Below, one piece after another: positions 25,517 to 38,165 of a DNA stretch of 64,000 bases (position 1 is the first letter of the stretch; each line of letters opens with the position of its first letter). The stretch spans positions 96,688,501 through 96,752,500 of the forward strand of contig NC_133026.1 in assembly GCF_048771995.1 (NCBI RefSeq). Direction: 5' to 3'. Source of the stretch: Taeniopygia guttata. Its lineage: Eukaryota > Chordata > Aves > Passeriformes > Estrildidae. The position numbers and the translations under genes are program-made. Under the pieces are notes generated by a model, which did no database searches, was not told the DNA's origin, and saw only the letters and a list, made by a program, of their open reading frames with translations.

Positions 25517-27349
25517 GTAAAAATATTGAGTCAAAGCTGTTGTGCATCCCCATTGCAGAAAACATTATGCTTATTATTAATACTATTATTATTTGTTTAT
25601 TATTTATTTTCCTCTCCCAGGAGAATAATATAGTAGTGGTTTTCAGTTCACTTTTTATAGATGAAGTTGTAAAGTATGGACACATTTAGAAAACTGTTTG
25701 CTTTTTTTTTCTTTCCCTCTTTTCCCTATTATCAAGAAGCAGAAATGACAGAAATTAGAACAAAAATCTTAAAATAGTAGTTTAGGTTAAATTACTTCTG
25801 ATATTTTACAGCCATTGCATTAGTCAGTTGTTTATCATGTTAGCCAAAATCAGTAAAATAATATCCCAGCAGAAGTGTTTTGTATTTCATTTATGTTTCA
25901 CATCTCCTCCTAGTATTGTTAATTTTTTAAATATATATCCAGCTCATAATAAAACATATAAAAAATCTTGTTACTTTGGTATATAGATTTCCTCTTACAC
26001 TGTCAGTCAAATCCAAAGCTCTCCACCTCCACTGCTCTTGGGAGTGTTAAATGTCTGGTGTCATGGGAATCACCAAATTGCCACGTATCATAGTACGGCA
26101 ACCATAAGCCCCGTGATAGCCTCAGAAATTAACTGTGCCTATGTGATTATTTGCCATACTGGCCTAGAAGTTGCTCTTATGAAAAAAAAACAAAAAACCA
26201 AAAAACAGATATTAAGTTACAATACTGAAAAAAAAAGAACCAGTGCAAATCTTTTCCAGGATTTTATGGAGACCATGCAACATGCATAGCTGAAGGTAAG
26301 GAGGTATTTTATATTGCACATAAAAAAATTTATTGACTGGATATTGAACAGGAACTATGAAACTGCAGCTACTTTCTGAAGACAGATTTGGGCTGGCCTA
26401 AGCAGAGGGAGACAGAATGGAGCTAATTAACGTCAAATCTGTCCTAGAGGTAGGTCACTGACTCTACCCATTTACTAGTTACTGGAAAGCAGTCATGAAG
26501 GAAAATGTGAGTTGAGGAAGAAGAGGAGTAAAAATATGATCTGTAGAACAGCGAAGCATCTGACATTTTGCCCTCAGAGACGTACAAAGCAGGTACTGGC
26601 TGCCTGTCTGTAGACAGCTGATGTGAACAGGAAGAATTAATGCAACAGGCATGTCCACCAGAGTCAAGAAGAAAATTTTATGGCTGAGGCAAATATGTCA
26701 AATCCTGCTTGGTTTGTTGTCTTTTTGTAGCATCAGCAGAGAGTATGTATTCTTGGGGCAATGTGCCACTACATTTGTTGCAACCTAAGATGACATGAGC
26801 ATTTCAGGCATAGACTTGTGTAGTAACCAAACCTCGAAATAGCTGCCAAATGAAAAAGTTATGACAAAACACTGAGGAACTAGAGACATAGCTGAAAGGC
26901 ATGTGCAAGACAAAGATTTGACCAAGGGTTGAAGAGAAAGAATAAACCTGAAGATATTTATTCCTTTGTTTAGTCATTTTATATGGAATAGATATATTGT
27001 TCAGTACATTAAACTATACATTAAGCAGTGCATGTCTTTATGTAGCAAATATTTATACATAATGTTGGGTTCTGTCCTGTAAACTTGGCATCAGGTGTCC
27101 ATGCTATTCATGCCAGGTCTCTGGTCAGAGACAAAAAGTAAAAATACAGGTAAAAGTGCCTTGGGAAGCAATTCATTCACCCATTGATATCTTATATAGC
27201 TATGAGGAGTTATAAGCAACCAACTTCTCACCATAATTATATTCTGTTTGAAATAAACTAGTGTATACAGTGTAAGTAGGATATATTGCTTCCTATTATT
27301 GAACATTTATTCAACACTGTTCCTTCTGGAGCATTTCAGATGAAGCCCA

Positions 27350-27458
27350 GGGACATAGTGGAGGTGCTTAAGGAAAGACTGGCACTTAATACCACAGCTT
27401 ATGGCTGAACTAAGTGATCTCAGAGGTCTTTTTCCAAACTAATTGGTTCTGTGATTCT
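27350..27458 (+). mobile_element. CR1 LINE fragment, extreme 3' end
   Basis: The segment reads GTGGAGGTGCTTAAGGAAAG, then ACTGGCACTTAATACCACAG, then AGTGATCTCAGAGGTCTTTTTCC. It ends in GGTTCTGTGATTCT. That is the usual end of an avian CR1, where a GATGATCT...GGTCTTTTCCAACC block is followed by short ATTCTGTG-type terminal units. The element is cut to about 110 bases, so almost all of it upstream was lost by 5' truncation. It is non-coding. Confidence 0.85.
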
Positions 27459-28441
27459 CTTTTGTTGAAGTTAATGAAGGTATTTCAAAATATCCAGCCA
27501 AATTAATGTATACCAATTATTGTGAAGGAACCCAAAAATATTTTGAGCTTTAAATTATCAGCTGACGTGCATTTCACTGAGTTAAAAATGTTTATATTGT
27601 GAATGATTCAAAGTGGCATACAAATCATAAACAAAAGTAAGAATTGAGAAAAAATTACTAAAGAATCTTGCATAGAATAAACAACTAAAAATAACAACAT
27701 AAACTATAAAGAGATAGATTAAAGAAAGAAAGACAAAAAGAAAAATTCAGAAAGAATTTTTTATTTCTTTTATTCATTTTACTTCATGTCATGTGCAAAT
27801 TATTGCTATTTTATAGTAGAGTGTTTAATGCTTGATAATGGAGTACAGAAGAAGTAGACATTTCTATTTTTAAATCCTTTTCCTCTTTGGTCTTAATCAA
27901 AAGCCACTTCACAGATTGTAAGCTTTTCCTCATAACTTCTGTGCCTGTCCTAATAGGTAGAAATATGACTGAAGTTTACTTTGGGCTCAGCCAGGAAAAG
28001 AAAAATATTTCACCCTTAAATTCAGCAGGATCAGTAGTCAAAGCACTATATTGGCCTCTAACATAAAAACTTTCATTTGTTACAGAAGACACTTCATGGC
28101 AGATTTTCTCAATATGTATACTGAGACTTTTTCCATACTATTTCAACTAGACAACAGGGACACTTTTACATTTAAATGTAAAGTGCATTAGACTTATTTA
28201 TTGTCAAATTTGACTTATTCCCCTACAGAGTAAAAGTCCAAGGACCATTTAGCTTTCTATAGTATGAAAAAAAAAAAAGCTATATTTTCCAGAGCTCTAC
28301 CCTTTACCTAACAATGAAAGCGTCTCAGCTGAGAAAGTTTTTTTCCTAGAAGATGAGGATGAGGTACTATGAGATGTTACTATAAGAAACGTTTTTGATA
28401 GAGCTTCCTTACAAAGATTCTACTGAGAAATTCATAGTTGT

Positions 28442-28481
28442 AGTGTGAATAGATAGAACTAAGTGTGAATCAATAGAACAA
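28442..28481. repeat. Imperfect 20-bp tandem duplication
   Basis: AGTGTGAATAGATAGAACTA is followed directly by AGTGTGAATCAATAGAAC. The two copies differ at a few positions, so the duplication is older than the one at 8722. Confidence 0.85.
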
Positions 28482-30285
28482 AGGCCAAAACACTTCTGCT
28501 TCTTGATGTACTTTGTCATTCAGATATCATTAATGATATTGACCACCAAAGTAAGTAGTGTCATAAATAAAATCTGAATTTTTCTCATTCTCCTTTTCAA
28601 TAAAAATATTGGCTTTACAGAATGCTATCATTGTCACTGTTACTAGGGGAAGGATTGGTTAATGGGAATGCTGATGAGCAGAACCATTAACAGTAGGAAG
28701 AATACAATAAGGAAAGACATTCGTTTTCCACTAAAAAAAAAAAAGTGGGAATTTATACCTACACCAAAATATATGTGAAATTAAAGGTCTGAAATAATTA
28801 ATCAATGTAAAAACAACAAAAAAAATTACTTTGTGTATCAGCAATATTCGGTTGGAAATAACTGACAACAAAGGCAAAATTTTCATCCATTACTATTCAT
28901 ATGACAATCATATCAGATTTAAATTTTAACGTAAAAGCCATAATAGACTTGAGGGCTTATTAACTTGATATTTTTATTCTTTCCATAGCCACAAAATACA
29001 AAGGAAAACTATAAGTATACATTCCAAAGATTCACTTCCAAGTTGGGATAAAGTGTTGATCCTCTTGGAATGAGAGCAAAACCTGCTGCTATGACCCAAT
29101 GATTGCAAGGAGCAGCACATATGTTTCCAGTAAGAAAAGGCATTCAGCTAAACAAGCACAGTAACTGCAGTCTTTTAGTTCTCAGGATACAATTTCTTTT
29201 TTAAGGGGTGTGTCAGGTACAAATAAACCCCATCCTATTAGAAAGGTAGTATGGCATTAGTAAAGGAAGATTGTCCAGGAATGAAAGAGGGAGAACATTC
29301 TTTGAATTGGACTACTCTTCTGAGATAACCACATTCTTTTCCCCAGCACAAATCCTACAAAAAACCTAGACAGGGTCAGGTAAAATACAAAAAATCCAAA
29401 CCAGTTGGTCTATCAAATTTGCATTCATGCAGGCCTGGGAGAATACTGCCTTCAGAGACTGTGTTAGGCAGAATGTTGTTCAAAACTGGGGGAAGAATAT
29501 ATTATTTAACACGTGCTTGATGGCTTAATTCATATGAAAATATGGAAATACATAATGAAAAGTTTATTTTAACATGCCAGACATAGCTATAAAATTTGTT
29601 TAAGACCAGTCCCTGTCTAATAGAAAATATCTTCAACATAGCCATGCTAACATTGCTAAAACAGAAACCAATAAGATAAAAAGGAAATCAATTAGGAATC
29701 TATAGAAGTTTATTAATATAAAATACTAATATGTTACATCACTCATATTTTCTCATTATGAATAAATAAAATATTAAAAATATAAACCCAATTTGAAAAA
29801 TAATTTCTTTGATTTCTCAGAGCATAAGTTTCTATGTTGCAAACAGATTTTTGCTGTATGAACTTTCTTGTTTTGTCATTTTTATTTTGCTCTGCCTTTC
29901 TTCAAGGAAAACTACCCAAGAATGTAAGAAGTCTAGTGACTACTAGAACCGTAGTCACCTTAGTAGCTATATAAATGGAAAACACAAAATAATTAAAGCT
30001 AGTGTAAATAAAGGGAAAATTATAAATTCTTTATGTAAGTTCAAAGAAAGAACCTATAAGAAGAATACAGAATAAACATACATGATATTGTGATACAGAA
30101 GTTAATAATGCTTTCTTTCATACCTTTTACAAGGGCAGAATGCCTGAAATTCTTCACACAGTGATTGTGAAGATTTATCATATGTTTTTTCTGTGCCTTA
30201 TTGCAATACTTAAGAAATATTTTAAAATTTTGAAGTTTTGAATTACATAGGAAACTAAGAGTATATCTATATAACTATTGATATA

Positions 30286-30290
<5 letters not shown>

Positions 30291-30327
<37 letters not shown>
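30291..30327. repeat. (TG)n microsatellite
   Basis: A GT run of about 35 bases, preceded by ATATATACAT. It explains the (TH)n segment in the short - strand frame here. Confidence 0.97.
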
Positions 30328-30328
<1 letters not shown>

Positions 30329-31000
30329 ATTCCTAAAACTTTGAAATTGATGTTTGAGTTTGCTGCTTTCAAGTTTAGCAAAGACTTGCTTAATCTTTTG
30401 GTAAACAGAAAACAAAACTCAAAGTCCAGTAAGTCTTTTTACACTTAACTATTATAAACCACTTGAAGACATATTGTCTTGAAATAACTGCATTAGAGAA
30501 TTAGTGTCTCTGAATTTCTTTCAGAGCTCTCAGTAGTCCTTTCTCTGTTAATACAGTAGAGAATTAAAGCTATCTAAGCATGTCAGAGTGACTTCTGACT
30601 TCATCTTCTTCTGATTTCAAATGTAGAATGGACAAACTCAATTGCTTTAAAAAAGAACGAAAAAAATTGATCTTTCAGGTGTATACTGTAGTTCCCCTGA
30701 ATTTTTTGTAAAGAAAATAAGGAATAATAATGCTTTCATCTTTTAAAAATACAGGAAAGTAATGTTGAAACAAATGGAAACTTGAAGCCGGTGTAAGAAA
30801 TTATGGAAATACTAGAATGAAAATTATTGGGAAAAATCCTACAAAGAAATAATAGATTACTAAACATCTGCAAAGTGGGAAGTTGATAATTAAACTACTG
30901 TAAATAATTTGATAAATATTTGTTACCATTATGATGATGTTTTTTTATCATGAATCATAAACTTTGTGAGAGGGGAAATTTTTGTAGTTTTAAATAGAAC

Positions 31001-31021
31001 TGTGTGACTGGCAGTCACACA
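31001..31021. repeat. Short perfect inverted repeat
   Basis: The arms TGTGTGACT and AGTCACACA are separated by GGC. It could form a small hairpin. There is no transcript context. Confidence 0.85.
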
Positions 31022-31952
31022 AATAGACTGGCACTGATAGAAGACTGTGTTATTTCAAAAAATTTAACATTAAAAGTAAAAGCTTTTAAAAATTGAGACT
31101 TTCTCAATAAGCTTTTACTCATGAGAAAATAACTTTATTTATTTTAAATATTCTTCTCTTCATTGATACAAAATATGAATATGTTCAAAAGTGGAAACTG
31201 TATATTAGACATCCTTACAAAATGTTGAATTGGAAGGAGATTAAAATAGCCCAGTAGAAACTGATGATTGTTAGAATACTATCTGATTACACATTCCATG
31301 TAAAGAATAAAGAAACAAAAAAAAAGGAAAAGCCATAAGAAAATAACAACGCTATGACCAGGTTTCAGACTAGTAAGTGACCATTGGTAGTGTTGATTGA
31401 GAAAAGGAATCAAAGCAATTTTCCAGTACCATTACTCATCCTTGAGTGTAGCAAAATCATATTTGGTCTAGGAATATGAATGAATAATTAAACAGGAGAC
31501 TTTTCAAACAAGGTTCTTAATATGATTTTTAAAAAACAGAGCTTTCAAAATTGAGTATAGGGAGGTATTCATCACACTTTCCTTTGTGTCTTTTACAGAC
31601 TTTTTTTTCTTTGCATCTTCCACATTAAAAAATGAAGGAAAAGTTGTCTATGGGAGGACACCCAGAAATTACCATTGTTAAAAGACAGGTAAACTTCCTG
31701 TCTGTTCTCTGAGCAGTAATACAGTACAATTTGTTCTAAATCAGTGATATGCTGATGAAAGGAGTTGATTGAACCATTATCATACTATGTTGTTTAAATT
31801 TGTGAGCTCTCTTATGGAAATGAGTTTCTAAATTTCCCATTTGCCAGTTTGCTGGCACTGCTAAAGAGATTCCTCATTTCTTTGGATTGCTGTTGAATTT
31901 AATAGAAGAAAGAAGAAGTCAGGGGAATAAATTACTATGAAATTAAAAATGC

Positions 31953-32322
31953 GAAGGAAGGAAGGAAGAAGGAAGGAAGGAAGGAAGGAAGGAAGGAAGG
32001 AAGGAAGGAAGGAAGGAAGGAAGGAAGGAAGGAAGGAAGGAAGGAAGGAAGGAAGGAAGGAAGGAAGGAAGGAAGGAAGGAAGGAAGGAAGGAAGGAAGG
32101 AAGGAAGGAAGGAAGGAAGGAAGGAAGGAAGGAAGGAAGGAAGGAAGGAAGGAAGGAAGGAAGGAAGGAAGGAAGGAAGGAAGGAAGGAAGGAAGGAAGG
32201 AAGGAAGGAAGGAAGGAAGGAAGGAAGGAAGGAAGGAAGGAAGGAAGGAAGGAAGGAAGGAAGGAAGGAAGGAAGGAAGGAAGGAAGGAAGGAAGGAAGG
32301 AAGGAAGGAAGGAAGGAAGGAA
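31953..32322. repeat. Long (GGAA)n tetranucleotide array
   Basis: About 370 bases (roughly 92 units) of GAAG/GGAA with a single interruption (GGAAGAAGG near 31963-31972). The rest is perfect. The + strand is pure purine. The 130-codon + frame (repeating GRKE) and the 145-codon - frame (repeating FLPS) follow automatically from a 4-base unit with no stop in any phase and are not proteins. The purity implies recent expansion or ongoing length change. GGAA is also the core recognised by ETS-family transcription factors, and binding here is only possible, not shown. Confidence 0.98.
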
Positions 32323-33996
32323 TACTTAGAGCAGATTGCCATTTTTAAGCATGAAGCACCCTTGCCTCTCACAAAAGCCCCTTTCTCCTTGTATTTGTGT
32401 GCATGAACAGCTAGGATTTAATAAGCTTTCAAAGAACAACGTGGTCTTTGAGCTATCACTTTACTCCAAGACATTCAAACTAGGTCAAAACTTTGCTGCT
32501 GCTTTTTGAACTTTGGGTTCTGCCAATTTTTGTTTTTGTTGTTGTTCTAGTTCCTGAATGTTAGTTTGATTTTACAAATAAATGAGTCTGAGGCATGCTG
32601 TTTCAATGCTGCTGAACAAGTAGAATTCAAATATGAAGCCAGATTAGGTTTTCTGCATTGGAGAGCCCTTTTATTCATTCCATAGAAGACAACTGAGAAG
32701 TAGCATATAGACACTGCAATAAATAGGGAGTTTGAGCTCAGTCATGAATTTGAATTTGAATATGGATCCCAGGCCTCTACTTATTTAATCTTGTGTCTTT
32801 ATTCTTGTTTGCCTTAAATCTTGGAAAAATAAAAAAAAACACAATGAGAGAACAGGAACTTTATGAAGAAAATTTCAGAATTGGAGTACTGTATCTGCTG
32901 TAGAATAAAACTAAATAACATTATGGCAGTGTAGTGCCCTGTAACTAGTAAACTATGGTTTGCCACACAATCTCATTTAGAATGTAAAAGAAAATCTGCA
33001 GAACCTGAAAACATTTGTAAAAATTTTCAGAATCAGAAATGGTAGGAAGATAGTAATGTTCAATGGAAAAAAAATATCTTTCTTCCCCCAGTTTCTCACT
33101 ATAGAAAAAACCCTAAAATCATAGTACAGAATCAAATTAATCTTGTGGGGTCAAAAGTCAGGCCCTATCCTTTCTCTAGGTCTTTATTAGTTCAAAGTCC
33201 CTTGAGATATATTTAAGATATATTTAAATATTTTCAGAATTTTTTGCTGCACTTTTTTTTTTTTTTCCCACTCAATAAGTCATTCTGTTAAAAAAATGTA
33301 ACAATGGGAAATACTCATTTTTTCCTCTTAGGTCAAGGGTTTGCAGCCACAGTGACATAAGGAAGAATTAACTTCTATGTGTCTGCTTATGTCTTGTAAA
33401 TCCATCTAACCATCAAACACAGCAACAACCAATCTGCAAAACCATCCTCAGTACACTCTTGTTAGACTGTGCTGCAAACTTTGTAGCCAATAGTAGAAAC
33501 TTGTGCACAACTATTTTCTTCCCTGAGTAAAAAAGAAAAATGCTCAGGGAAAATCATATAGAAATTAGAACAGACGGAACATTCCTGTCTACAGCCTTCT
33601 GTCTTTCTGTGTACAATGATTAAGTAAAATATATTAAAAAAATGCACATGAGTAAAGGGGCTGTAATAGCAAGCGCTTGTAAGACACACTGCTGCTGCTA
33701 GGATTACTTCTAGAATTTTCATTTTCCAAAATCTTGGATGATAATTTAAAACATGTGATGGTTAATAAGAGGAATAATAATTATTCAGAGGCAAATGACT
33801 GACAGGATCAGATTTTCCTGGACTTTGTTGTGGTTGAACAGGCATATTTTTTTCCTTTCACACTGTAAGTGCAAGTCTTTCAGCCTCATACTACTGAAAA
33901 ATACAGTTCATGTGTGTTAATGCACAGAGCTTTCTAGGATAAATGGGATATCTAGGAGGGAAGGAAAAATGATACACTACCCCACCACAAACAAAG

Positions 33997-34044
33997 CAGT
34001 GCCACATACACTGTCTCTATCAGTGCCGTGTACACTGTCTGTCA
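33997..34044. repeat. Imperfect 24-bp tandem duplication
   Basis: Copy one starts CAGTGCCACATACACTGTCT and copy two starts CAGTGCCGTGTACACTGTCT. They adjoin at 34020/34021. Confidence 0.9.
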
Positions 34045-36330
34045 GATCCATAACAAACACGTCCAGACTATACCAGTTCTTTACACCCACATGATTTGTC
34101 ACTATGGTGGGCAGTGTCACCTATAGCAAAAAGAGTCCTTTACGGGGTCATTAAGGTACTTTATTCTTGGTCAGGAAGGAATTAATGTATTTTTTTGCAT
34201 CTGTAAACAAACATGAATTCCAAATGTATATTTTCCCTGACTGACTGGGAGCAAGAATTTGGTCAAGATAACCTAATGGCTTTTAGCTTCTTGTAATATA
34301 CATTTTCCAGGCAAATGTTCTCAGCCGTGGCAGTGTTTTTGTGACTCGTATTAATTATTATTTTTAGATGATTTATGTCAAGATAATGTTATGCTTTAGC
34401 ATAGAGTATTTTATTCTGAGAATAAAATTTTTTGACTGTATTCCAACTCTGTTTATACATGTGTGTATGTCCCATGTGCACATATGCTGTAAAATATGGA
34501 ATTTGTTTCCATAGTTGTAAGATGTATACATACATAGGCAACCCCTAGAAGTGCAGATGGATCATAGAAGTTTTTTCATATCTTCCTTGTCCCTCCAGTT
34601 CCTCTTCCTATCAGCCATACAGCTATTCACTTATCAATCATATAACTAACATGTTCTTCAAGTTTTCAAGTGATCACCCATCTACTCCAGAACCTGTTTC
34701 AAACTGAAAGATCAGTGCTTTTCTATGCTTTATAAGTGTTTTTCCATCTAACTAATCTCTCTTAACAAGAGTTTGATGGTGTCAACAAAATAGTTAATGC
34801 TTGTTCTTGAAAGCTTTTGAAGTTTTCAGAGAAGTAAATATGAGTAGAAAAAGAGTCCTCAGTATGTAGTAGTTTTCAATAGGAAAATCATATCCTTAAG
34901 CCTGACTTTAATGGCACTTTCTACTATTCTTCAAGCATTTCTCTTGAATAAGCTGCTTGTTTTTGGACACTTGAAATTCAGTAACAACAATAGAAGGGGT
35001 AATGCAAGCCTCTTACACTTCAGTTTTCTCAATATTTTATTCACTCATCATCTCCAGTTAAGACCCATATGTATTTTCAGAACTGTAAGGGTTTTTTACA
35101 TATTTTTTCTTGGTTTTGAAGGAAACAGAGGTTGGGAAACTTTACTTCTTCAAAATAATTCAGATTTTTTTAAGTAGAGTCATATTCTTTTTCCTCTGGG
35201 ACTCATTTTCTTCATTGCACCCTAAGGACTCCATTTTTATATCAGTAACTTTCTTCTCCAGTCATTCAGCTAGAGTTTAAATAGCTCCATCTGACAAATA
35301 ATACTGAAATCTGTAAAAGTCATGGATGATTACAGAAGAGAGTATTGTATAGCTGAATCATTGTAATTATGTGTCTCTTAGCAATGAAAGAAACTTTTAA
35401 GCAAAGAAGTGTATACTGGACAATATATAGATGTTTTCATCTCTTTTCCCCAAAAAATATTGCATATAAAATGGAGGTAAGTCAGAATTTGATCATACTG
35501 TGGACCTCCAATTTGTGACCTGTATGATCATCCCATATTAGCCAATGTTACACGGAGTAAAAATCTACATTCATATTCTCCTTTTATTCAGCTTTAGTCT
35601 TTTTCTTGGTTACATTGCCTAACACAAAATATTAGCTCCAGCTTTTAAAGTTTTTTGTTCAAACTGTACTTGTTTCTTTGCAAACAGTCATAAAAAGTTG
35701 ACTTTGAACAGTGACTACTACAGGACTTTAAGATAAATGTTGATGTTTGGCATTGTTGTTTGCATATCCTAGTATTATGATTAATTTTCTATATTTTCTG
35801 TAATTAAATGTAATTATTTGCTCTGCTGTTGCCTCCCAAAAATCAATAAAAGATGATCCAGAATTAATGCACTTTATAGTCTAGTTGAACACTTAAAACA
35901 AGAAATAGGCCTTGAGCACTTTGGGACATAATCCAAATGCTTGGACTTTAAATGTGAAATAATTACACTGTGAAAGACATTTTTCTCATAATTGAGATAA
36001 GCCCATAAATACACTTCATCTTATTATAAAACTATTTTCAAGAGGGAAAAAATTCATGTGGTTAAATAACATTGTGCAATATGGATTAAAAAAAAAAGAG
36101 AGAAAATTGTGAATTTTCATTCAGCACAGGAAATTAAATAAGCATTAAATAAATGCCTCAATTTGAAATTAAGTGATTACTTGTAAGAGTCTCTGAGAAT
36201 TCATTAATGAATCCTCATTAATAGGAAGCAGGTGGAAGTGAAATTCATTAGCAAGCAGTCTCCCTCATAGTTCTTCATGGTATAGATGTAGGTCACAGCC
36301 TAACTGAGCAGTGCAAGACAAAACTGAAAC

Positions 36331-36410
36331 ACCCTTTTAAAGTCTTCAGAAATGGATTGCAAGCAAACAATTTCTTTTGAAGTCTTCAGAAATGAATTGC
36401 AAGCAAACAA
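36331..36410. repeat. 40-bp tandem duplication
   Basis: Two adjoining 40-base copies (36331-36370 and 36371-36410) share AGTCTTCAGAAATG and ATTGCAAGCAAACAA and match at about 35 of 40 positions. The repeated peptide in the 84-codon - strand frame is due to this duplication. Confidence 0.95.
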
Positions 36411-37155
36411 GGTGGAAGAAAACTGACTGTGCATGAATTTAGAAAAAACAAAAATGTGAAAAGAGCAGACAAACTTTTTTATCAACAAATGCTTATTGAG
36501 GGTGAAAACATGAGAATAGAATTTGTAGAATAGGTGAAGGGGGAATATCACCATTTACATTGAACCTTATTGTGCCTTCTCTGTTTTTGTATAGATGTTG
36601 AACCTCAGTGCACTTAAGGATTTCTCTTCCCAAATACACACTATTAGTTTATGTTAGTTAATAGTTCTGAAACAGTCTTTTCAGAACTATTAAAATTGCA
36701 TTATATAGTATTTGTGGAAGGTAGAAGAGAAGGAAAATGCAATGGTCTGGCAAATCATGTTTGTGTAGGTTTTGATAAATAACTTACAACTCAAGACTTT
36801 TAATATTTTTAGTGTGGCACTCAAACTATGGGCATACTTGTAATGGTTGTGTGAGTCATATGCTCTTTTTTATGCTTTGGGTTGCAATAACTATTTCAAA
36901 CATGAAACTAATACCTGCCTCATGATGTAAATTGCTGCACAGATTATTAACTTTCAAGTAAACATTTAGAAAAAAAAAAAAAGCAACTCAATAATGTAAT
37001 TACATAACAAATAGCACAGTTACATTTTTAGCAGGACCTATTTATTCAGAAACAGACCATTTGCTCTTTCATTTGTCCAGCTCAGTAAAATTATATTTCA
37101 GTGTATTTGCTCAATGTAGGATCCAATTTTTATTTTAAAAAGTCCTGGACAACAT

Positions 37156-38165
37156 AAAATCATAGATTTAATTAATTTAGAAGGGACCTTGAAGGTTTAA
37201 CCACCTTGGAAAACCAGAGCCAATAGATCAAGTTGCTCAGGAGCTTTTCAGGTTATTTTATTTATATCTGAAGATGTAGGCTTCACCACTTTTCTGAGTC
37301 CCTGCTCCACTCTCACATTGCACCAGCCTCATGAATAAAATTGACTTGTCTCTGCCTCTCCTTGTTTAATATGTGTTCTAGTCCCAGTTGTCACTGTGGT
37401 GCTCCACTAGACTCACTGTGGTAAAAAGGCATCTTTTCTTGTACTGGGATCTCTAAAGTATGAAAGAAGAGCACTTTGGATGCTGCTGGCATTCAGCTTG
37501 CTGTTTACCATGACTATCAAGTCCTGTAAAGGTCTTTCTGAGCCTTGTAGAATTTGTCTCCAGCCAGGGCCCAGCCCTGTGGTTATTTCAAACCAGAAGC
37601 AGAAGTTTCCATCAGTCTTTGTTGAACTTCAGGGCCTGTTTCACCAGGGTTAAGGTTGCTCTGCAAGCAGCCCTGCCCTATAGAAGGTCGATCACTTTTT
37701 CAACCACATCCACAATCCATGTACAGTTTATTGTCAGCCTTAAAAATTCTTCAGGGTTCACTACATGTCATTATTAGAGACACTGAACAGTATTGACCCC
37801 TGAGGAACGCAGCTTATAACTTGCCACAGGTTTGACTTTTTACCACTCATTGACTTCAATCACTGGAGCCAAATAATTTAGCAGATTTTTAATGCATTTG
37901 CCAGCCAACCTTCCCAAACTGTATTTGGCTCTATAGAATGGGAGATCAAGTCAAGGCAAACATCTGCTACTCTCCCTTCATTCACAGGAGCTGTCATCTC
38001 ATTCTAGAGCATTATTACATTAGTTAGACACAAGCTGCTGGTTTCTCTTCCACTGGGTACCAGTACACAGCTTTTAGGAGGATGCATTCCACTGTTTTTT
38101 GGCTCACATCTATTATGTCTTCTTAGTTCTCTGGATCTCCTTTCATGCCCATTTGAAGATATTAA
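37156..38165 (-). mobile_element. Old, diverged CR1 LINE copy (end of reverse-transcriptase ORF plus 3' region)
   Basis: On the + strand it opens with AAAATCATAGATTTAATTAA and TTTAGAAGGGACCTTGAAGG, the reverse complement of a CR1 3' terminus. Later landmarks in correct order are CATTCAGCTTGCTGTTTACC (37490), TTGAACTTCAGG (37622), GACACTGAACAGTATTGACC then CCTGAGGAACGCAGC (37780-37813), AAGTCAAGGCAAACATCTGC, GAGCTGTCATCTCATTCTAG, and TAGTTCTCTGGATCTCC (about 38124). These correspond, read on the - strand, to the reverse-transcriptase domain down to the 3' end. Frames are broken by many stops and small indels, so it is a dead copy. The divergence is much greater than at 54372, suggesting an older CR1 subfamily. 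Confidence 0.88.

Larger units (their letters stand above)
20126..27349. other. AT-rich non-coding stretch, no gene seen
   Basis: It holds a (CAAA)n repeat at 20523-20562, a poly-T run near 23558-23570, an AACAAA repeat at about 25487-25516, and a possible fragment of a dispersed repeat at 24035-24110. No exon or RNA gene is visible, and the open frames are short and AT-biased. Confidence 0.6.
27459..31952. other. AT-rich non-coding stretch, no gene seen
   Basis: It contains an imperfect tandem duplication at 28442-28481, the (TG)n repeat at 30291-30327 and a 9-bp-arm inverted repeat at 31001-31021. No exon or transposon is recognised. Confidence 0.6.
32323..37155. other. AT-rich non-coding stretch, no gene seen
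   Basis: It holds a poly-T run near 33250-33266, tandem duplications at 33997-34044 and 36331-36410, and an A run near 36970. No exon, RNA gene or transposon is recognised. Confidence 0.6.

Noticed and set aside
31935..32372. Frames of 130 and 145 codons (GRKE and FLPS repeats) on opposite strands
   Set aside because: They are translations of the (GGAA)n microsatellite, which contains no stop in any phase. There is no coding evidence.
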